Source: SIG77 sp045589595
GTDB taxonomy: Bacteria > Verrucomicrobiota > Lentisphaeria > Victivallales > UBA1829
NCBI GenBank assembly: GCA_045589595.1
Contig: JAZNPK010000032.1
Location: forward strand, 1-64,000
Direction of reading: 5' to 3'
DNA: 64,000 nt
Shown: in pieces, positions 49,837 through 58,343 of the stretch
Position numbering within the stretch: the stretch's first letter is position 1
How the letters are laid out: every line of letters begins with the position of its first letter
Made by a program: the position numbers and the translations under genes
The notes under the pieces: model-generated
Told to the model about the DNA's origin: nothing
Database searches by the model: none
Seen by the model: only the letters and a program-made list of their open reading frames with translations

Positions 49837-50754
49837 TCAGCCCCGGATCAGGGACGCAAGGATCGCTTTCTGGACATGGAGGCGGTTTTCTGCCTCGTCA
49901 AACACGATGGAATTGGGCGATTCCATCACTTCATCCGTGATCTCTTCGCCGCGGTGAGCGGGCAGACAGTGCATGACCATGGCGCCGGGTTTGGCTTTGT
50001 TGAGAGCAGCCATATCCAGACGGTAGGGTTCCAGGATCCGCATCCGTTCTTTTGCTTCTTCTTCAAAGCCCATGCTCACCCACACATCGGTGTAGATGAA
50101 GTCGGCATCTTTGACAGCTTCGGCGGGATCGGTCGTCCAGCTGACTGTGCCGGAACCGCCCAGTGTTTCCGCCATGACTTTTTCGCAGGGACGGTATTCT
50201 TCCGGTGCGCCGATCTCGAAATGGATCCCGGCAACGCGTGCTGCCAGCATCAGGGAGTTTGCCATATTGCTGGAGCCGTCGCCCAGATATGCCATCTTGA
50301 TGCCTTCAAATTTTCCGCCGGTTTTTTCATAAATGGTGAACATATCGGTCAGAGCCTGACAGGGATGATAATCATCGGTCAGTGCATTGATGATGGGGCA
50401 GGAGGCATATTTTGCCAGTTCTTCAACATCGGACTGTTTGTAGGTACGGATCACGATCCCGTGGAAATAACGGCTGAGGACGCGGGCGGTATCTGCCACC
50501 GTTTCGCCTCTGCCCATCTGGGTCTTGCCCTGATCCAGATACACACACTGTCCGCCCAGTTCGTGAATACCGACTTCAAAAGACACACGGGTACGGGTGG
50601 AGGATTTTGCAAAAATGGTGCCGATACTTTTTCCGGTCAGCGGGGTAATGGCTTTGGAGGTGCCGCGGTTCGCTTTCATGGCACTGGAAAGTTCAATGAG
50701 ATTTTCAAATTCGTTTTTCCGGATCTCTTCACCGGTCAGAAGATGTTTGATCAT
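49837..50754 (-). CDS. argF: Ornithine carbamoyltransferase
   Basis: A 305-residue enzyme that makes citrulline from ornithine and carbamoyl phosphate, in arginine synthesis. Carbamoyl-phosphate binding motif: SSTRTRVSFE. The ornithine-binding site region and the C-terminal HCLPAHRGEEITDEV are both present. The length is standard. It lies 24 bp after argD, as expected for an arginine operon, and is followed at 8 bp by comEC. Confidence 0.97.
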   Translation of the reverse strand: MIKHLLTGEEIRKNEFENLIELSSAMKANRGTSKAITPLTGKSIGTIFAKSSTRTRVSFEVGIHELGGQCVYLDQGKTQMGRGETVADTARVLSRYFHGIVIRTYKQSDVEELAKYASCPIINALTDDYHPCQALTDMFTIYEKTGGKFEGIKMAYLGDGSSNMANSLMLAARVAGIHFEIGAPEEYRPCEKVMAETLGGSGTVSWTTDPAEAVKDADFIYTDVWVSMGFEEEAKERMRILEPYRLDMAALNKAKPGAMVMHCLPAHRGEEITDEVMESPNSIVFDEAENRLHVQKAILASLIRG

Positions 50755-50778
50755 AGTGGATTCTCCTTCTGTCCTATC

Positions 50779-51990
50779 TTATTTTTTTGAATTTTCGTAT
50801 TCCGTCATCGCTTCATCGATCAGCGCGAGCGCAGTGGCACATTCTTCTTCTGTCACAGTCAGGGGCGGCAGCAGACGCAGCACCGTTTCGCCTGCGGAAA
50901 GAGCGAGCATATTTTTTTCACGGAGCAATGCAAGGATGCCGCCGGCAGGTTCATGAAGAACAGCGCCGATCATCAGACCTTCTCCGCGCACATTTTTGAT
51001 GATGGCGTGTTTTTCCGCCAGTTTCCGCAAACCGCTGCGGAGATATTCGCCCTGCTTTGTGCAGTTTTCCAGCAGACCGTCTTTCAGGATCGTATCGATC
51101 ACCGCGCACGCGACCGCGCTTGCGAAGGGCGTTCCGCCGAAGGTACTTGCATGTGTACCGGGCGTCAGCACATTTTCCAGTTTCCGCTGACAGATCATTG
51201 CGCCCATGGGGATGCCGTTTGCGATTGCTTTTGCCATGGAGAGAGCGTCCGGCTGAACACCGGAAAGCTGCCAGGCGAAAAGTTTTCCGGTTCTTCCCAT
51301 TCCGCACTGGACTTCGTCAAAGAGCAACAGGATATCTTTTTCATCGCAGAATGCCCGGAGCGCTTTCAGGTATTCCGGATCGGCGGGGATGATCCCGCCT
51401 TCCCCCTGAACGGGTTCCAGCAGCACGGCGGCAGTCTGATCGGTCACGGCGGCTTTCACCGCTTCCAGATCGTTGTAGTCCACGAACTTGAAACCGGGCA
51501 TATCGGGCTGGAATCCGACGCGGTATTTGCTTCTGCCTGTGGCGGCGAGAGTGGCGAGAGTTCTGCCATGGAAGGAATCATTCATGGCAATGATCTCATA
51601 TTTGCCTTTATCGGATCCCCATTTCCGCGCCAGTTTGATCAGTGCTTCATTGGCTTCCGCGCCGCTGTTGCAGAAGAAACAGACGCCGTCGAACCCGTTT
51701 TCGATGAGTTTCTGCGCCAGACGGGGCTGGTGTTCATTCATATAAAGATTGGAAACGTGAAGAAGTTTTTCCGCCTGTTCACGGATCGCGGCAGTTACCG
51801 CAGGATGACAATGCCCAAGGCTGCACACGGCGATCCCGGAGGCGAAGTCCAGATATTCCCTGCCTTCACCATCCCAGAGACGTGCTCCTTCACCGCGCAC
51901 AAAAAGTACATCGGCACGGGGGTAAGTGTGCATGACATACTTTTCATACAGTTCCAACGTTGTCTGTGTGGCGGTCTTTTCCATGATCAT
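50779..51990 (-). CDS. argD: Acetylornithine aminotransferase
   Basis: A 403-residue class III PLP-dependent aminotransferase of arginine synthesis. Typical elements: NSGAEANEALIKLAR, FHGRTLATLAATG, LLFDEVQCGMGRTGK and the PLP-lysine region SMAKAIANGIPMG. The start at 51990 follows AAGGA; an ATG two codons further on is also possible. It is the first gene of the run argD-argF-comEC-GT4-TSUP. No argB, argC or argJ is present in the window. Confidence 0.95.
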   Translation of the reverse strand: MIMEKTATQTTLELYEKYVMHTYPRADVLFVRGEGARLWDGEGREYLDFASGIAVCSLGHCHPAVTAAIREQAEKLLHVSNLYMNEHQPRLAQKLIENGFDGVCFFCNSGAEANEALIKLARKWGSDKGKYEIIAMNDSFHGRTLATLAATGRSKYRVGFQPDMPGFKFVDYNDLEAVKAAVTDQTAAVLLEPVQGEGGIIPADPEYLKALRAFCDEKDILLLFDEVQCGMGRTGKLFAWQLSGVQPDALSMAKAIANGIPMGAMICQRKLENVLTPGTHASTFGGTPFASAVACAVIDTILKDGLLENCTKQGEYLRSGLRKLAEKHAIIKNVRGEGLMIGAVLHEPAGGILALLREKNMLALSAGETVLRLLPPLTVTEEECATALALIDEAMTEYENSKK

Positions 51991-52040
51991 TCTTTCCTTC
52001 CGGTTTTCATGGTTGTTTAAAATATTTTCAGCAAACCGCT

Positions 52041-52068
52041 AAAATAGCATGCTTTCCGGAAAAGTCAA
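52041..52068 (-). promoter_or_regulatory. sigma70-like promoter of argD run
   Basis: On the minus strand: TTGACT (52068-52063), a 16-bp spacer, TATTTT (52046-52041). No clear ARG-box was seen. Confidence 0.6.
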
Positions 52069-52155
52069 GCAAATAATTTTTTTTTCAAAATTTTTGCAAA
52101 ATGTATTACTATAGTAATAAGGAATAATAGGTGGACGATGCACCGTTTTTGCCCC

Positions 52156-52184
52156 TTGATTTTTTTTGCGGAATGACTTATAGT
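52156..52184 (+). promoter_or_regulatory. sigma70-like promoter of topA
   Basis: TTGATT (52156-52161), a 17-bp spacer, TATAGT (52179-52184), with GGAGGA ahead of the start codon further down. Confidence 0.6.
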
Positions 52185-52261
52185 AAAAACATCTGCGGGA
52201 CAGATCCCGCCGGAAAACAGACATCAATCTATTCAATCTCATCATACAGGAGGAACCGGAT

Positions 52262-54823
52262 ATGGCAGCAGGCAGTGCATCGAAACTGGTCATTGTGGAA
52301 TCACCAACCAAAGTAAAGACCATCAGTAAGATCCTGGGGGCGGAATATGTGGTAATGGCATCCATGGGACATGTGCGTGACCTTCCCGAACGCGCATTCG
52401 GCGTGGATATCGAAAACAATTTTCAGCCGCAGTATGTGGAAAATAAAGGACGCGGGAAAAACCTTGCCAATCTGAAAGCCGCCGCAAAAGCCGCCAGTCA
52501 GATTTATCTGGCATCGGACCCTGACCGCGAAGGGGAAGCCATTGCATGGCATCTGCAGGAAGTCCTTGGCAAAATCAATAAAAAATCACCGTTCCTCCGC
52601 GTGACATTCAACCAGATCACAAAATCCGCCATCGAAAAAGCGTTTCAGGTGCCCGGCGATATCAATATGGCACTGGTGGATTCCCAGCAGGCACGCCGTG
52701 TACTGGACCGTATTGTCGGTTATCAGATCAGCCCCCTGCTCTGGACCCGTATCGAACGCGGTGTTTCCGCCGGTCGTGTGCAGAGTGTGGCTCTGCGTCT
52801 TGTGTGTGAACGGGAACGGGAGATCCAGAGTTTCATCCCGAAAGAATATTGGAATTTTGTGGCAGAATTCAACGCAGCCGCAAACGGAAATGATCCCGAT
52901 ACCGCTTTCCGCGCCAGACTGGCTAAAGTCAACGGCGAAAAATTCGAGATCGATAACGGAACCGATGCCGATGTTCTGCTCAAAGGCATCCGCGCTGTCG
53001 ATACCTGGGAAGTGGCGGACATCAATACGTCTCCCCGCAAGAAATATGCATATCCCCCGTTCATCACCAGTACATTGCAGCAGGCGGCAAGTTCCTCGCT
53101 CGGCTTCACGGCAAGTCAGACGATGCGGATCGCCCAGCAGTTGTACGAAGGTGTGGATGTGGGTACAGGCTCCATCGGTCTGATCACCTACATGCGTACT
53201 GACTCTGTGGCTGTGGCTGCCGAAGCGCAGAACGCATGCCGTGCATTCATCGCCGCTGAATATGGTAAGGATTATGTGCCGGAACGCCCCAATGTGTACC
53301 GCTCCAAAGGCAATGCTCAGGAAGCTCACGAAGCGATCCGCCCCACCGATATCACCCTGACGCCGGAACGGCTGAAAAACTGTCTCGATCCCCAGCAGTA
53401 CCGTCTCTACTCCCTGATCTGGAAACGGTTCGTTGCCAGCCAGATGGCACCCGCCAACATGGAACGCACCACCGTGGAGATCCGGGGCGGGGAATATCTG
53501 TTCCGTTCCACGGCGACTGTGGTGAAATTTACCGGTTATCTCCGCGCTTACAATTTCCAGGAGGAAGGTGCCGACGCGGAAGATGATGACGATACCCGCA
53601 ACGCAGATGTTCTTGCCGCACTCAAGCCGCAGGAGATCTGTACGCTCATCCGATCCCTTTCCGAACAGAAATTCACGGAACCTGCTCCCCGTTTCTCCGA
53701 AGCGACTCTGATCAAAGATCTGGAAACGAACGGGATCGGCAGACCGTCCACCTACGCCACCATCGTCAACACCATTCAGGTCCGGAAATATGTCCAGAAG
53801 GATAAAGGGAAACTGATCCCCACCGATCTCGGTTTCCGGATCAATGATTATCTGGTGGAAAGTCTGCCCGCACTGTTCCAGGTCGGCTTCACCGCCGATA
53901 TGGAAGATCAGCTTGACATCATCGGGCAGGGCGAAGTCCTGTGGACCGAAATGATCCGCTCCTTCTACGATAAATTCTCCGGTTGGCTCAAAGATGCAAA
54001 AGGTGCAGGCGCACCCGAAAACCGGAAAGCCGATGCACTCATTGCCCAGATCCATAAGATCCGCAACTGGGAGATCCCCGAACGCACCGCTGGCAAAAAA
54101 GCATTCGATGACCGTAAATTCTTTGCCTCCATCGAAACAAAATATTCCAAAGACGGTCTCATTTCCGGCAGACAGTGGGAAGCTCTCCTGACGCTCGCAC
54201 TCAAGTACGAACAGGATCTGCCCGAACTGCGCAGTATCGCGGAAGAAAACGGTTTCGCCGACGATCTCGCCGACGCTGATGCAAAACGGAAAAAAGCCGA
54301 AGCCGGCAGAAAAGAAACCATCATCAAGCGTATGGAAGCCGCTGCCGCCGCACCGTCCCAGGATGGTCTGCCCCAGATCTTTGCCGCTATGAACAATCTG
54401 AAATGGGCGGAACCCGAAAAACGCCGCGGCCGTCTCTATGACGACAGCAAGTTCTTTGAATCTCTCAAGAAACAGTGCGACGCCGGAAAAAATCTGTCCG
54501 AAAAACAGATCGCCGCTCTGGGCAAAATGATCGAAAAATATCAGGATCAGCTGCCTGAAGCTGCATCTTATATCGCCACCATCAATACCAAACTGCCTGC
54601 TGTGGACGATCCCGCCGCCGGCGAAAAAGCCGCCGCCGCCGCTGAACTGATCGCCCAGTTCGACAAGGTGACAAAATGGGCGGAACCCGTGCGGAAAGGC
54701 CGCCGCGTTTACGACGATCACGAATTCGTCAAGTCCATCGCCAACCACCTGAAAGCCGGTAAAGTCCTCAGCGATAAACAGCTGGAAGCACTCCGGAAAA
54801 TGGCAGCGAAATATTCCATGTAA
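52262..54823 (+). CDS. topA: DNA topoisomerase I with repeated, non-zinc C-terminus
   Basis: An 853-residue type IA topoisomerase that relaxes negative supercoils. Toprim motifs: VESPTK (Glu13) and SDPDREGE (Asp86, Asp88). The catalytic Tyr310 is in GLITYMRTDS. The core ends near residue 595. In place of the usual Cys4 zinc ribbons come three related ~55-residue units near 600, 714 and 804. Each reads W-x-x-P/E-P-x-R, then a [FY]DD-x-x-F-x-x-S-I/L motif, then SxxQxxAL and KY (for example KWAEPEKRRGRLYDDSKFF). The last two are linked by Ala/Lys-rich segments. This C-terminus may bind DNA or RNA polymerase as zinc ribbons do elsewhere. Own promoter and terminator. Confidence 0.94.
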   Translation: MAAGSASKLVIVESPTKVKTISKILGAEYVVMASMGHVRDLPERAFGVDIENNFQPQYVENKGRGKNLANLKAAAKAASQIYLASDPDREGEAIAWHLQEVLGKINKKSPFLRVTFNQITKSAIEKAFQVPGDINMALVDSQQARRVLDRIVGYQISPLLWTRIERGVSAGRVQSVALRLVCEREREIQSFIPKEYWNFVAEFNAAANGNDPDTAFRARLAKVNGEKFEIDNGTDADVLLKGIRAVDTWEVADINTSPRKKYAYPPFITSTLQQAASSSLGFTASQTMRIAQQLYEGVDVGTGSIGLITYMRTDSVAVAAEAQNACRAFIAAEYGKDYVPERPNVYRSKGNAQEAHEAIRPTDITLTPERLKNCLDPQQYRLYSLIWKRFVASQMAPANMERTTVEIRGGEYLFRSTATVVKFTGYLRAYNFQEEGADAEDDDDTRNADVLAALKPQEICTLIRSLSEQKFTEPAPRFSEATLIKDLETNGIGRPSTYATIVNTIQVRKYVQKDKGKLIPTDLGFRINDYLVESLPALFQVGFTADMEDQLDIIGQGEVLWTEMIRSFYDKFSGWLKDAKGAGAPENRKADALIAQIHKIRNWEIPERTAGKKAFDDRKFFASIETKYSKDGLISGRQWEALLTLALKYEQDLPELRSIAEENGFADDLADADAKRKKAEAGRKETIIKRMEAAAAAPSQDGLPQIFAAMNNLKWAEPEKRRGRLYDDSKFFESLKKQCDAGKNLSEKQIAALGKMIEKYQDQLPEAASYIATINTKLPAVDDPAAGEKAAAAAELIAQFDKVTKWAEPVRKGRRVYDDHEFVKSIANHLKAGKVLSDKQLEALRKMAAKYSM

Positions 54824-54846
54824 GCCCTCTCCCGGACTCAACACTC

Positions 54847-54882
54847 AAGCCGGTTTCCGTTTTTCGCGGAGCCGGCTTTTTT
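54847..54882 (+). terminator. Rho-independent terminator of topA
   Basis: AAGCCGG (54847-54853) and a GCCGGCTT (54871-54878) stem, then TTTT. Confidence 0.85.
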
Positions 54883-54906
54883 CATTCTGCACTTTTCCGA
54901 CGCACA

Positions 54907-54951
54907 AAATATACTATAACTTGTTGCATACTAAAATGTTATAGTATATTT
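54907..54951. repeat. Perfect 14-bp inverted repeat
   Basis: AAATATACTATAAC (54907-54920) and its exact reverse complement GTTATAGTATATTT (54938-54951) are separated by 17 bp. Both arms hold -10-like TATA(G/C)T cores. It lies between the topA terminator and the promoter of the small transcript. Confidence 0.8.
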
Positions 54952-54977
54952 CCATGAAAATTTCTCCGTTTTACCTC

Positions 54978-55006
54978 TTGTTTTCTTCCAGCGGGTGTTC
55001 TATAAT
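54978..55006 (+). promoter_or_regulatory. Strong sigma70-like promoter of a short transcript
   Basis: TTGTTT (54978-54983), a 17-bp spacer, TATAAT (55001-55006). With the hairpin at 55241-55276 it defines a transcript of about 265 nt. Confidence 0.8.
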
Positions 55007-55067
55007 ATACGACAAGAATCGCGACAGATACGCTGTCCGGTCAACAACTTCAACAAAGGGGGGTACT

Positions 55068-55209
55068 ATGAGACTCGAGGCAAAAACACTGGTAAAAATG
55101 AAAACGGCGGAAGTGATCGTCCCTGATCACCGGAAGCGAATTCGAGGCGTTCCGGGACGCGATGGAAAAATTCCATCACAAAGCGGCTTTGAGAGCTGGT
55201 GACGACTGA
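55068..55209 (+). pseudogene. Small ORF with apparent frameshift, or dual-function small RNA
   Basis: The ATG at 55068, behind AGGGGGG, opens MRLEAKTLVKMKTAEVIV. At 55121-55123 (CCC) the coding-like frame moves by one base: skipping one C gives LITGSEFEAFRDAMEKFHH followed by nine residues and a stop at 55207-55209, 46 residues in all. Unshifted, the frame ends at about 55202 with a non-protein-like, Arg/Gly/Pro-rich tail. The joined product has a strand followed by an amphipathic helix. Options are a pseudogene, a sequencing error, a +1 frameshift gene or a small RNA. It lies just before the V-ATPase operon with its own promoter and terminator. Confidence 0.5.
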
Positions 55210-55240
55210 ATAACAACCAAACCCCGAATTTCCCCAATGA

Positions 55241-55276
55241 AAGGGCGGTGTCACGTGATGCCGCTCTTCCTTTTTG
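55241..55276 (+). terminator. Terminator of the short transcript
   Basis: AAGGGCGGTGTCAC (55241-55254) can pair, with a few G-T pairs, with GTGATGCCGCTCTT (55255-55268), followed by CCTTTTTG. Confidence 0.7.
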
Positions 55277-55407
55277 ATTTGAAAACCGAAAGATTTTGAA
55301 ATCGAATCAATATACAACTTGCAATTTTTCAAAATGGTGCTACTTTACTTGGTGTATATAGAAAATTGAATCAGAAAAACAACACCGGAAAACAGGAGAA
55401 CCACAAA

Positions 55408-55992
55408 ATGGCAGAAGATTTACAGGGACTTTTGACCCGTATTCAGAATGACGGTATCAAAAAAGCAGAAACGGAACGGGATACCATCGTTTCCAATGCC
55501 AAAGCGGAAGCGGAAAAGATCATTGCGGCAGCGAAAGCCGAGGCGGCAGCCCTGATCGCCAAAGCACAGGAAAACGCCCGTGAAGAAGAAAAACGCTCCG
55601 GCGAAGCGATCCGTCAGGCGGCACGCGATACGCTCAATACTTTCAAAGCCGACCTGCTGGAACGCCTGCGGAAAGTCACCAAAGAAATGGCAGGAGCCGC
55701 AATGACGCCCCAGGTGATGGCAGATATCATCCGTGCCATGGCGGCAGGTTATGCCGCGCAGGGAGATGCGGCACTGGAAGTACTTCTACCGGCGAAAGAA
55801 TGTGATGCACTGGAAGCCGGTCTCAAAGCCAGTCTTCTGAACGATATCAAGGCGGAAGGTGTGCCTATCAGCGGCGGCTTGAAGATCGGTTTCAACGGCA
55901 GCGATGAATATCTGGACTTCAGCGATGAAGCGTTGACTGACATCATCTGCGACTATGTCGGTCCCAGACTCGCCGCACTGCTCAAGGGCTGA
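55408..55992 (+). CDS. atpE: V-type ATP synthase subunit E
   Basis: A 194-residue peripheral-stalk subunit. The N-terminal half is a long Ala/Glu/Lys helix (GIKKAETERDTIVSNAKAEAEKIIAAAKAEA), expected for the E/G stalk; the C-terminal half (about 100-194) is the globular domain that caps the A3B3 head. The start at 55408 follows AGGAGA with 7 bp spacing; the longer frame has no ribosome-binding site. It is the first gene of a seven-gene V-ATPase operon. No separate G/H subunit gene is present, so E may form the stalk alone or with an unlinked partner. Confidence 0.9.
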   Translation: MAEDLQGLLTRIQNDGIKKAETERDTIVSNAKAEAEKIIAAAKAEAAALIAKAQENAREEEKRSGEAIRQAARDTLNTFKADLLERLRKVTKEMAGAAMTPQVMADIIRAMAAGYAAQGDAALEVLLPAKECDALEAGLKASLLNDIKAEGVPISGGLKIGFNGSDEYLDFSDEALTDIICDYVGPRLAALLKG

Positions 55993-55997
55993 TCAGA

Positions 55998-56543
55998 ATG
56001 GCATATTCCACGCAACTTTACTCACTGATCTCCTCCCTGCCGCCGCTGAGTATGCAGGAAAAACCGGCGGTCTCACGGGAGGAATTTCTGGAATCTGCCG
56101 CCGCGTTCATGTTGGATCGGGAGGCGGAAATGCTTGCCGCTCTTTCCATTGTTCCGGCAGATGATGCCGTGTTTCCGGAAGGTTCCTTCTGCGAACAGTA
56201 CACCCGCTGGGAACGGGCGCTGCGCCGCAGTATTCTGCGGATCCGTACCGCCAGACGCACCGATGCCGCCGAACAACTGGCGAAACATGCCGATGCTTTT
56301 GAATGTGATGCAGACAGTGCAGCAATCCGCGCTTATGCCGCCGCCGACCCGCTGGAACGGGAACGGCTTTTGGATGCCGCACGCTGGACAAAGACGGAAG
56401 AACTGACCTCCGGACATGTGTTTGATCTGGATCAGGTCTGTGCTTATTTCATCCGGCTGCAGATCGCGGAAAAATGGGCGAAACGCACCGCAGGGGATGC
56501 GGAGAAAAATCTGGATGCCGCAGCGGCTGCGCTGCTCGGCTGA
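55998..56543 (+). CDS. DUF2764 family V-ATPase-associated protein
   Basis: A 181-residue soluble helical protein of the DUF2764 type, found between subunits E and A in the V-ATPase operons of chlamydiae, spirochaetes and Bacteroidota. The N-terminal YSLISSLPPLSMQEKPAVSREEFLE is the recognisable part; the rest is helical with DLDQVCAYFIRLQIAEKWAKR near the end. No subunit C gene is seen in the operon, and this protein occupies its place, so it may serve as a reduced C-like connector of the rotor to the membrane ring. That role is inference. It starts 5 bp after atpE. Confidence 0.8.
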   Translation: MAYSTQLYSLISSLPPLSMQEKPAVSREEFLESAAAFMLDREAEMLAALSIVPADDAVFPEGSFCEQYTRWERALRRSILRIRTARRTDAAEQLAKHADAFECDADSAAIRAYAAADPLERERLLDAARWTKTEELTSGHVFDLDQVCAYFIRLQIAEKWAKRTAGDAEKNLDAAAAALLG

Positions 56544-56603
56544 ATTTGAATACGAAAACAAAATAAAAAAGATCAACATACAACAAGCAGGAGTATTTCT
56601 GCC

Positions 56604-58343
56604 ATGACCGAAGACAACAATCGGGGACAAATCACCGGCGTCAACGGGAACCTGGTGACAGTGGAATTCAGTACACAGGTCACACAGAACGAGGTCGCCT
56701 ACATCGTTCTCGGAGACGAGAAACTCAAAGCGGAAGTCATCCGTGTACGCGGCCGCCGTGCCGACCTTCAGGTGTTTGAAAGCACCGTGGGACTCAAAGT
56801 CGGAGACGAAGTTGAATTTACAGATGAACTTTTGAGTGCGACACTGGGACCGGGACTTCTCACCCGTACTTTTGACGGACTCCAGAACCCCCTTGAGGAC
56901 CTTGCCGAAAAATCAGGCGTGTTCCTGAAACGCGGTGTCTATCTGGATGCCCTCAAAGAAGATTCCCTCTGGGATTTCACCGCCACTGCGAAAGCCGGCG
57001 ATAAACTCGTTGCCGGTGATGCCATCGGTTGGGTCCCCGAAGGCGGGATCAAACACTTGATCATGCTCCCCTTTGCATTCAACGGCACATGGACCCTCAC
57101 ATCCGTTGCCGCCGACGGAAAATATGATCTGCGTACGCCCATTGCAAAAGCTGTGAACGAAAAAGGCGAAGAACGCAGCATTACCATGGTCCAGAAATGG
57201 CCGGTGAAAATTCCCATCGACTGTTACCGGGAAAAACTCCTTCCGGTGAAACCCCTGCTGACACAGCAGCGTATTATCGATACTTTCTTCCCGGTGGCAC
57301 AGGGCGGAACTTTCTGTACACCCGGTCCCTTCGGGGCGGGCAAAACGGTGCTTCAGCACTCCCTGAGCCGTTACGCGGACGCGGATGTGGTGATCGTTGC
57401 CGCCTGCGGTGAGCGTGCCGGTGAAGTGGTGGAGATCCTTCAGGAATTTCCGGAACTGGACGACCCCAAGACCGGCAGAAAACTGATCGAACGTTCCATC
57501 ATCATCTGCAATACCAGTTCCATGCCGGTCGCGGCGCGTGAAGCATCTGTCTATACGGCGGTGACGCTTGCGGAATATTACCGTCAGATGGGGCTGAACG
57601 TGCTGATGCTGGCAGACTCCACCTCCCGCTGGGCGCAGGCGCTGCGCGAAATGTCCGGCAGATTGGAAGAGATCCCCGGCGAAGAAGCCTTCCCCGCCTA
57701 TCTTGAATCCCGTATCGCCAGCTTCTATGAACGAGCCGGGCTGGTGAAACTGAACGATGGTTCTGTCGGTTCAGTGACCATCGGCGGTGCAGTCAGTCCT
57801 GCCGGCGGCAACTTTGAAGAACCGGTGACACAGGCGACGCTGAAAGTGGTGGGTGCGTTCCTCGGTCTTTCCCGTGACCGTTCCTCCGCCCGCCGTTTCC
57901 CTGCCATCCACCCGCTGGAAAGCTGGAGTCATTACAAGAGCATTGTGGATGCCGGTCAGATTTCCTTTGCCCGCAGTCTTCTCCGCCGCGGTCAGGAAGT
58001 CAACCAGATGATGAAAGTGGTGGGTGAAGAAGGGACCAATACGGACGACTTTGTGATCTATCTCAAGAGTGAATTTCTGGACTTTGTCTATCTTCAGCAG
58101 AATACCTTTGATGAAGTGGATGCCGCGTGCAGCGAAGAACGCCAGAAATATTGTTTCAGCAAGGTCTGTCAGGTTCTGGATACAAAATTCCAGTTTGATT
58201 CCAAAGACACAGCGCGGCGTTTCTTCCAGGAACTGCAGCTGATCTTCACCGATTGGAACTATATGCCCTTCGGTTCCGATGAGTTCAAACAACAGGAAGA
58301 AGTGATTGCTTCCAAAATCCAGGAGAAGGCTTGCCATGCGTAA
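56604..58343 (+). CDS. atpA: V-type ATP synthase subunit A (catalytic)
   Basis: A 579-residue catalytic subunit. The P-loop is GPFGAGKTV (about 241-249), followed by VIVAACGERAGEVVEIL and the Glu-containing catalytic region; LADSTSRWAQALREMSGRLEEIPGEE is the Walker-B region and DELSEED-like loop equivalent. It has the long non-homologous insert (about 110-190) that distinguishes V-type A from F-type beta. The length is normal. The stop lies 8 bp inside the start of subunit B, giving coupled translation. Confidence 0.97.
   Translation: MTEDNNRGQITGVNGNLVTVEFSTQVTQNEVAYIVLGDEKLKAEVIRVRGRRADLQVFESTVGLKVGDEVEFTDELLSATLGPGLLTRTFDGLQNPLEDLAEKSGVFLKRGVYLDALKEDSLWDFTATAKAGDKLVAGDAIGWVPEGGIKHLIMLPFAFNGTWTLTSVAADGKYDLRTPIAKAVNEKGEERSITMVQKWPVKIPIDCYREKLLPVKPLLTQQRIIDTFFPVAQGGTFCTPGPFGAGKTVLQHSLSRYADADVVIVAACGERAGEVVEILQEFPELDDPKTGRKLIERSIIICNTSSMPVAAREASVYTAVTLAEYYRQMGLNVLMLADSTSRWAQALREMSGRLEEIPGEEAFPAYLESRIASFYERAGLVKLNDGSVGSVTIGGAVSPAGGNFEEPVTQATLKVVGAFLGLSRDRSSARRFPAIHPLESWSHYKSIVDAGQISFARSLLRRGQEVNQMMKVVGEEGTNTDDFVIYLKSEFLDFVYLQQNTFDEVDAACSEERQKYCFSKVCQVLDTKFQFDSKDTARRFFQELQLIFTDWNYMPFGSDEFKQQEEVIASKIQEKACHA

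Noticed and set aside
52586..54844. A 752-residue open frame antisense to topA
   Set aside because: It lies wholly over the clear topA gene, has low-complexity Phe/Gly/His composition typical of an antisense shadow of GC-balanced coding DNA, and has no recognisable domain or ribosome-binding site.
54954..55202. An 82-residue frame starting at 54954
   Set aside because: Its first part crosses the strong promoter at 54978-55006, so it cannot be the start; the real start is most likely 55068, and the tail after 55121 is out of phase with the coding-like frame.
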